Shown piece by piece: positions 57,216-64,000 of a DNA stretch of 64,000 nucleotides. The DNA is taken from positions 1 through 64,000 of the forward strand of contig JADILM010000001.1 of NCBI GenBank assembly GCA_016617785.1. The letters are read 5' to 3'. Each line of letters opens with the position of its first letter. The first letter of the stretch is position 1. Source of the DNA: Sporobolomyces roseus (taxonomy: Eukaryota > Basidiomycota > Microbotryomycetes > Sporidiobolales > Sporidiobolaceae). The position numbers were made by a program, and so were the translations under genes. The notes under the pieces were generated by a model, which had not been told where the DNA came from, did no database searches, and worked only from the letters and a program-made list of their open reading frames with translations.

Positions 57216-58046
57216 TCTACTTAGTGTGTCGGAAGGGTGAGGAAGAAGAAGGGGAGGGAGGGAGAGGGGAAGGGGAGACGCGTCGAAGACCTATACGAGA
57301 GGAGAAGAATCAGCGAGAGACAGAAGGGAGGAAGGGTGAGAGAATTTACGAGGCAAGGGTAGGTAAACGAGTGTGATTGTATAAACGAATGTGGTTGTAA
57401 GCTGTGAGAAACGAGACGGAGACGGAGACGGGGGGTTGTGAAGAGTTGAAAGTAGAGAGGATGCGAGGGGTAAAACGAAATCGAAGAAGGAGAGGGAAAA
57501 AGTCGATGGAAGGGAGAGGAATTTAGTCAAAGACTGAACACGCGCCGCGTCTCGAAATTGATATCTTGAGGGTGAAGCGTGTCGTCAGAGCTAGAGAGAG
57601 ATAGATGTGATTTGTCAAGAGATGCAGGAATCTCTTGCGATGAGAGGATTGTTTGAAACTGGTCGAGGAATTCCTATTGCGCGTTCATTCTTGCTTTGGT
57701 ACCTTCAAGCTACATGCTTGACCTTGGTTCCTCTTATAGTTCTCTTCCGTTCTTCTCTTGTCAATGGTCGAGGTTGGGTGAATGCTGCTGATGAGACACA
57801 CTTGAAGAGTTGAAGAATAGCAGGTTGTCATTCATAGGTATCGAATGGTGGTAGAGAGAGCTTTTCAAAGTATGTTGAACCTGTTGTACTGTATGAGATT
57901 GGGCGGAAAGAGAGAGAGAGAGAAAGGGAAAGTGATCGATTGATCGTCCTCTTCCAATTTCACCTCTTACTCGACTCTGCTGCTCTATACCTAGTCCTAG
58001 TCAGCTACAGTTTGCTAGCGATACTCCCTTACGCGGATTCCCCTCC
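57216..58046. other. Divergent promoter region
   Basis: 831 bp between the Ser/Pro-rich gene and the O-fucosyltransferase-like gene. GA-rich tracts lie at about 57,910-57,932. No gene is supported. Confidence 0.6.
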
Positions 58047-60109
58047 ATGTCGTTAACCCCTGGACGTTCTTCTCCCATCTCCTCAGTTCCCTTCCTTCCC
58101 TACTCACCACCCCGCTCCTCTTACTCTGAAGAGAAAGATACACCTTCCACTACTACAACCTCTTCAACTCCCTTCCTTCCCACTCATTCAAGTTCACCTT
58201 CATTGATTCAACATTCGAGAAACACTTCATTAGCTAGTTTGGGACCTACTGGGGGATCATGGTGGAATACTTTGAGTAGGAGAATCGCACAAAGGAATTT
58301 AGGAAGACGTGCAGTGTTGGGTGGGTTGTTGGGGTTGGTTGCGGTCGTTACTATTCTGAGTGCGGCAGCTGGAAGTACCGGGGAATTGGAAGAGAGTCAA
58401 GGGTGGTATATCAAAGCTAGAGAAGCGTTTCAAGGGTTGGGATTGACCCCAAGTGCGAAAGGAGATAAAGAGGAAATGAGAGAATTAGATTTATTAAAGG
58501 TGCGTTCGAAAGCTCTCCCTACTGCGCTAAGCTGGACAGCCACCGAGTAGGATCAACTCGTTCGTACAGGTCATCAACTTTGAAACGCCTCAAGAGACGC
58601 TGGCGTCTCAGTTGAAAGATGGAGTTAGATACGCTACTTCAATGAGTTATGGTGGTCACGGTACGCTCTTTGCGTCTCTCTCACTCTACGATATTGCTGA
58701 CGAGTGAGCTACATGTGTGGTGTACAGCGAATCAAATGATTTCGATTCAAAAGTTACTGTATTTCGCAAAGATTACAAATCGAGTCCCAATCATGTGAGA
58801 ACCTCCATCCTCTCTTGACTCACGCTCAACCTTCTCCCATACTAACTCATACTCTCACTTGATATAGACCTTCACTCATTCCAGTTCACATCGATGGACC
58901 ACCAACCAACATTTCACTTTTCTACGACCTCCCTCGATTCTTCCACCTCACCTCTATTCCCGCTCTCGAGATGTCCCAACTCAAACTCCCGACGTCTCCC
59001 GACAAATCTCAACAAGAAGATTTCCCTTGTTGGTCCGTTCAAGAATCGACCGTTGGATTCCCGAATTTCGAAGCGATCTCTTTCGACATGCATGGTTTAT
59101 ACGTTCATCACTGGCCCTTACCGGGTCATACATTCGCTCGTGGTGCTGGAGGGTTCGATTTGTCATTCGATTCATTGAGGATATGGGATTCTAGTCCATC
59201 TGCGAAAGATGATTGGATTAATAAAGTTCGACAAGAATTCCTTCCTCAAAAGAAATTACCTCCTCAAGATCCCAAGGAAGAACCACGGAAGGAGGTCATC
59301 AAAGGTAAAGAGAATATTAAAGATGGTTTTCATACTTATGATGCACCATCACCAACGGATCAAGTAGTAGCATTCGACAACTCTTTATTCCTAGGTCCAA
59401 TCATGTTCTCCCCTCTCGACCTATCCCCTTCCACTTCACCCCTCGAACCAACCTTAGCAGGTGAAGGTACTTCCTGGACTTCAATAGGTCAACACCTCCA
59501 TTTCACTCGTCACATCTCCGAAATCGCAAATCAATACCTCATGTCAATCTTCTCCGTCTCTTCCCCTTCCAAAATCCCACCCTTCATTTCAATCCATTTA
59601 CGTCGAGGAGATTTCGAAGAATTCACTGGATCCTACACATCACTCGAGAAATACTCTCTCGCCTTATCCCGTCTCCTTCCTCGACTTCAATCGCGTCTCT
59701 CCTCTCCCTCATCTTTCTCCGGTCCCTCCAGATCCTCCTTCCATCCAAAATCTAAACTCCCCGCATCAGAGTATCCAGTCCTTTGTACGACAGATGAATC
59801 ATCTTCTTCCCCCTTCATTCAGGAAGTTTTGAAAAAAGGTTGGAAAATAGTGGATCATTCACAAGAGACTGGATTCGGAACGAAAGAAAATTTGGGAGGT
59901 TGGTACCCTACTTTGGTGGATATGAAAATTTTGAGTATGGGTAAAGGGTTCGTAGGGACTGATAGGAGTACTTATACTCACCTGGCTGGGTTGAGGGTAA
60001 AATAGTGAGTGCAACCTTTCCCTCTCTCTCTCTTTTGCTTTCTGATTTCGTTTGACTGATCTAATCTCTGTTTAATAGCTGGAATGGTGGAGTCGTCGAA
60101 ATCGCTTAG
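58047..60109 (+). CDS. O-fucosyltransferase-like type II membrane glycosyltransferase, 592 aa
   Basis: Exons: 58047-58499, 58570-58660, 58728-58794, 58868-60004, 60079-60109. A cytosolic Ser/Thr/Pro-rich N-terminus is followed by a signal anchor at 89-109 (AVLGGLLGLVAVVTILSAAAG), so the catalytic domain would face the Golgi/ER lumen. The start of the catalytic domain has ATSMSYGGHANQMISIQKLL, which matches the GDP-fucose protein O-fucosyltransferase N-lobe. FISIHLRRGDFEEF (about 443-456) is the motif I Arg/Gly/Asp region that binds GDP-fucose, and STYTHLAGLRVKYWNGG is the C-terminal motif. The donor sugar is inferred from family; the acceptor is unknown. Similar fungal proteins are widely annotated only as O-fucosyltransferase family. 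The last exon (31 nt) completes RVKYWNGGVVEIA. Confidence 0.82.
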
Positions 60110-60717
60110 ACCTCGGATGAGCGACGAAGGATCTTAAGCTTTACTAACGAAACGATTTCTTCTTCCGCATTGGAACCCCTCTTTTTCTCCCTTTCCCATC
60201 TTCCTCTGCATAACCCCTTAGACATTATAGAAGCTCCATCTCAAGGATCAGGATCCAAGCAATCTTATCTCGGTTTTTCGTTTTCGCATCCCATCTTGCA
60301 ACCGTTATATTGGATTTTTGTTTTTCGTTGGGCTATTTTCTTCTTGTTGTAATCACACACTCTCTTGTCATCGACTGTACTTCGTGATCCACAGTGTGAG
60401 AGTTGTAAACTCTTCGAAATTTGATCGAAAGGTCGTTCGGGTTTCTTTGGCTCAGTCCTCTCATTGACACTCTCAACCTCGGACCTCACCTGAACATCAG
60501 TAGATCGCAACAGACACTCTATAGAGGATCCCCACGCTACTCCAAACGACTCTCAAGTGGTACTCGGCCTAGTACTCGATCAATCAACACTCCTCATTCA
60601 ACTTTACTCCAATCCCCTCTCTTCCCCCTCGAATACCCACACAGATCATCAAGCACAACAACACTAGATCTGATCAAGCTACAGAAGGTAGTGGTCAAGT
60701 TTTAGTAGTTCCAAGAG
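60110..60717. other. Tandem intergenic region
   Basis: 608 bp between two plus-strand genes: 3' flank of the glycosyltransferase and promoter of the kelch gene. Nothing else is recognised. Confidence 0.6.
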
Positions 60718-63700
60718 ATGGGTTGTTTCTCGAACGGGAGCCTCTTTTTCTCTCCCTTCTCCCAAACTCTCCTATTCCTCTTCCTCCTCTCTCTTCAAAC
60801 CAATGCCCAATCAATCCTACCACGGTACGCTCCTCTCTCTTCCTCTCTCTCTGTTTCTCACTCAATTTCCTAACTCCTCTCTCGAGAAATGAAATCTAGT
60901 TGGGGTCAATCCACAGTCCTCCTCTCACCCTCATCAAATCCAACCCTCCTAATCTCCTCAGGTCACTCTTATACACCCGGTCAAACCCTCACTTCTTCAC
61001 CACTCACTCAATCCCTCTTATCACTCGATTTATCGGCCCCTATTTCAGATCTCGAGAATCCACCTTGGAGGGAAATAGCGAGTGAGGGAGGACCTATGAA
61101 CGCTTGGGGAGGATTAGTGGCTTTGAGTAATGAGGGAGCTTTGGGGTTCGGGGGGGATTCGACGGGGGATCCGAGAGTTCCTATTCAAACGGGGAGTGAT
61201 TCAAGTTGGACTTTAAAAGTTAGTGTATCCAACTCGACAGATCAAATCATCGAGGGCGTTTGGAAATCTCGATCAGAAGAACCAGGATGGGTGAATCAAC
61301 CGGAAAGGAGAGAATTTTTTTATGATACTTCTGCGATGTCTATCAAAGAGGGTTTGAGTAGGAGTTGGATTTATGGTGGGTTGAGGGCGGATGGGAGTGG
61401 CTTGGGTTTTAATGAGATGTGGGAGATGAGAGTTGGATTGGAGGATCAAGGGATGGAACAAGTTGAATGGGCGAAATGGGAGGGTGAGGGAGGACCAAAG
61501 GGACAAGGATTGAATGATGGCACTGCCGTACTCGTGCCTGCGTCGAATGGGGGGTTACCAACGATTTATATGATTGGAGGAGTAGAGACGAGCGAGAATA
61601 CGTTGGTTTCCTTCAACGAAATTTCGACATTCACTCCGGGTTCATCGCTAGGAACTGGGAGTTGGTCGACTTTCACAACGACGACATCAACTTCGACAAA
61701 CGTACCTCAAGGAAGGAAAGGACATTCGGCGTTGTATTTGGGGAGTGGAAAGATCTGGCTTGGAGGTGGCAGAAGTTTGGATGGGAGTCTGGTTTGGAGT
61801 GATTCGTGGATCTTGGATTTGGGAGAGAAGAGCTGGACGAGAATGAGTGATCTGAAGGAGGGTGTTTGGGGCGCGAGTACGGTTGTGCTCGGCGAGACGG
61901 TTCTTATGAGTTTCGGTGAGCTATCCTCTCTCCCTCTTGCTCGGCAAATAAGTTCGAGAGCTGACTTGCGCGACTGAATGTAGGCTACGGACTCAACTCG
62001 CCAGCTAGCACGAACTTGGGAGTCTGGAATTGGTCAAACGATACCTGGCTAAACTCCTACACTCCTTCGTATCAACTCGCAGTTCCGACCAACCCAAAAG
62101 CCTCTGCCGGTTCTTCATCAACATCCTCCGCCAACAACTCGACAAGCTCTTCTAATTCCGATTCCTCTGCGAATCAAGCGAATCAAAATGAAACTCCGAC
62201 AAATCCAAAAGCTCATTCCGATGATCCTTCCTCCTCTTCCTCACCGTCCTCGTCCTCTCCCGATTCGAATTCTTCATCTTCATCTCCCGACTCGAGCCCA
62301 GCAGATCCTAATTGGGTGACACCTGGATCGCCATCTCCCCCTGCTGCTCCCGACTCCAACGATCCTTCTTCTTCATCCGACTCTTCGGACAATCCCAAAT
62401 CAGGCCACTCTCCGTCAAAGTCGCTCGTAGCAGGAGCGATTGCTGGCTCACTATTGGGGGCACTAGCGATCGTTGCCGTCGGCGTTTATGGAGTCAAGAG
62501 AAGGCAACGAAACCAAGGATATCGGGGAGGAACCTATGGAGGATTCACAGGAGATGAGGAAGGAGTAGGGATGGTCGAAAAGAGCGGCGAGGAGAAAGGA
62601 AGTGGGAGTGGATTTCGGGAATTCTTTTCACCTAAAGTTGGAGGAGGAACTGGTGTGGGACTCGGAGTAGCGGGAATGGGGAAGAGGAGGAGAATCAGTG
62701 GAGTTGAGAATGCGAGGGAGAGGAGGTGGGATATGTTGAATGACGAAGAAGAAGAGGAAGAAGAGGAAGCTAGAGGAGGGTTGTGGACTAGATTCGATGA
62801 TCAGGAAGAACGAGAGCAAGATTATGATCGATACTCTCATTTGGATCAAGATCGACGGACACCGAGTACTCAATCAACGGATTCTTCGAGGATTGGAGTT
62901 GGGATTTGGGGAGGAGGAGGATTGGGAGGATTGGGCAGAAGTGAGAGTGTCAGGAGTGGAACGAGTTATCTGGGAGGTAATCTGGGAGGATTCCTGGGGA
63001 CGTCAATAGGAGGAGGAGGGGACAAGGGAGGTTATGGAGAGGTCGCGAACGGAATCGATTTGGGAGGGATGAACGATCCTACTTTGACTCCAATCGCAGA
63101 GTGGGAGGAAGACGAAGATGAGGACGAGGATGAAGGTACGATGGAGAGTGGAGTAGCGGGAGGGTCTTCAGGCGGAACGAGATCGACGGAAACTCATCAA
63201 ACTCGAACGACTCTTTCGACTTCAGACCACTCGAATTCGAACGAAGCGGCATCAATCAGACAAGCGACCCGACATCAGATCGTTCGACCTTTCTCTCCCG
63301 GTTCCACTTCATCACTTTACGGTTCAGGATTCGCTACTCCCACCGCATTCACCCTTCCTCAACAAGGAATCACTCGCTCGACTTCTTCTTCCTCGAGCTT
63401 GTTCCTCTCTCCAGGTCAAGGTGCGATGAGAAGAGACAACTCGTCTTGGTGGTCGAGATTGAAGCATCATCAACAAGCGTCGACGGAGATTCCAACAGCG
63501 ACTGCTTTCGAAGCTATCCGAGATCCCGCTCCAGTACCAACTTTCGATTCGAACCCGAAACCCCGAGATCCGTTCTCTGATCCTACAAGCTCCTCAACAG
63601 ATGAACACGGTCAAATGAGCGAGAGAGCGGTTCGAGGAGTACATGATCGATCGATTTCTTCGAATGTATCGGAAGTTACGGCGACGAGTTCAATCTTGGA

Positions 63701-64000
63701 GGAAAGGATGAGAGGGATGGATGTAGTACAACGGATGCGAAGTGTTCCAGATGGAGGAAGTGAAGGATCGAACTCGTCAATTGGAGGGGGATCAACTCAA
63801 GTTACTCCAACTCTTCCTCAAAATCCTTTCGCCGATCCAGGTCCTACTCCAGGTTCAGTCATCTTTGCTGGATCTCAATTCGCCTTCTCTCCCCGATCTA
63901 CTTCTCCTCCTCCACCTCTTCCCACTAGATCGACCTCGAACGATTTCCCTCTCTTACCAGTCATTCCCACGATTCTTCCTCCTACCCCATCCCACGCTAC
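60718..64000 (+). CDS. Secreted/TM kelch-repeat protein, 3' truncated (at least 1,046 aa)
   Basis: Exons: 60718-60824, 60900-61915, 61984 to beyond the window end; the last frame is still open at 64,000. A hydrophobic N-terminal signal peptide (QTLLFLFLLSLQTNAQS) starts the protein. Kelch-type beta-propeller repeats follow (LLISSGHSYTPG, SWIYGGLRADG, IYMIGGVETSENT, IWLGGGRSLDGSLVWSDSW, VLMSFGYGLNSPA). Next comes a Ser/Asn/Pro-rich stalk and one TM helix at about 521-545 (LVAGAIAGSLLGALAIVAVG) with a basic KRRQR stop-transfer. The long cytosolic tail contains acidic runs (NDEEEEEEEEARGG, EWEEDEDEDEDEG), Gly-rich and Ser-rich stretches. This layout, an extracellular kelch propeller on a single TM, is common in basidiomycete cell-surface proteins (Rax2-like or attractin-like guesses); no function is assigned. 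The start was chosen because it gives a clean signal peptide and an in-phase first intron. Confidence 0.8.

Overview
This is a nuclear fungal contig fragment. Genes are cut by many short introns (mostly 50-120 nt, GTGAGT/GTACGT/GTAAGT donors, CTGAC/CTAAC/CTGAT-like branch sites, CAG/TAG acceptors). The gene set (hybrid histidine kinase, Env7-like kinase, LAA1, a bioDA fusion) and the intron density (up to 13 introns in one gene) point to a basidiomycete. A Pucciniomycotina-type red yeast or relative is a guess I cannot confirm. All gene models were spliced by eye from open frames, splice consensus and phase continuity. Coordinates give the CDS span and the exons are listed in each evidence field.

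Left third (1 to about 13,260): a gene-poor mosaic of tandem and dispersed repeats. About 0.3-1 kb modules recur two to five times at 80-100% identity, including an apparently exact 559-bp duplication at an offset of 2,735 bp. Several modules carry splice sites on the minus strand. At one intron, repeated four times (three copies exactly 81 nt, one 71 nt), the flanking reading frames match between copies, so this looks like a tandemly duplicated, decaying multi-exon gene of unknown kind. Two modules hold perfect palindromes (28 and 38 bp) whose two arms have changed together. A GC-rich island with a 23-bp palindrome sits at about 9.2-9.5 kb.

Middle (13.7-41.4 kb): an orphan gene (+), a four-TM MARVEL-like protein (-), a classical short-chain dehydrogenase (-), an Env7/STK16-type kinase (+), a SWIB-domain SNF12/RSC6-like chromatin-remodelling subunit (-) and, divergent from it by 153 bp, a polytopic RING E3 ligase resembling Asi1/Asi3 (+). 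Then come a GAF-containing hybrid histidine kinase (-), a thioredoxin-fold protein that has lost both active-site cysteines (-), and a convergent pair of biotin genes: KAPA synthase (bioF, +) and the fused dethiobiotin synthetase/DAPA aminotransferase (bioDA, -). Together the pair covers three of the four steps from pimeloyl thioester to biotin.

Right part (41.7-64 kb): a 2,096-aa LAA1/HEATR5 HEAT-repeat protein (-), an orphan 231-aa gene (+), two adjacent low-complexity minus-strand genes that may be a single gene, a type II membrane O-fucosyltransferase-like protein (+) and a signal-peptide/kelch/TM protein cut off by the window end (+). I saw no tRNA, rRNA, CRISPR array or intact transposon.
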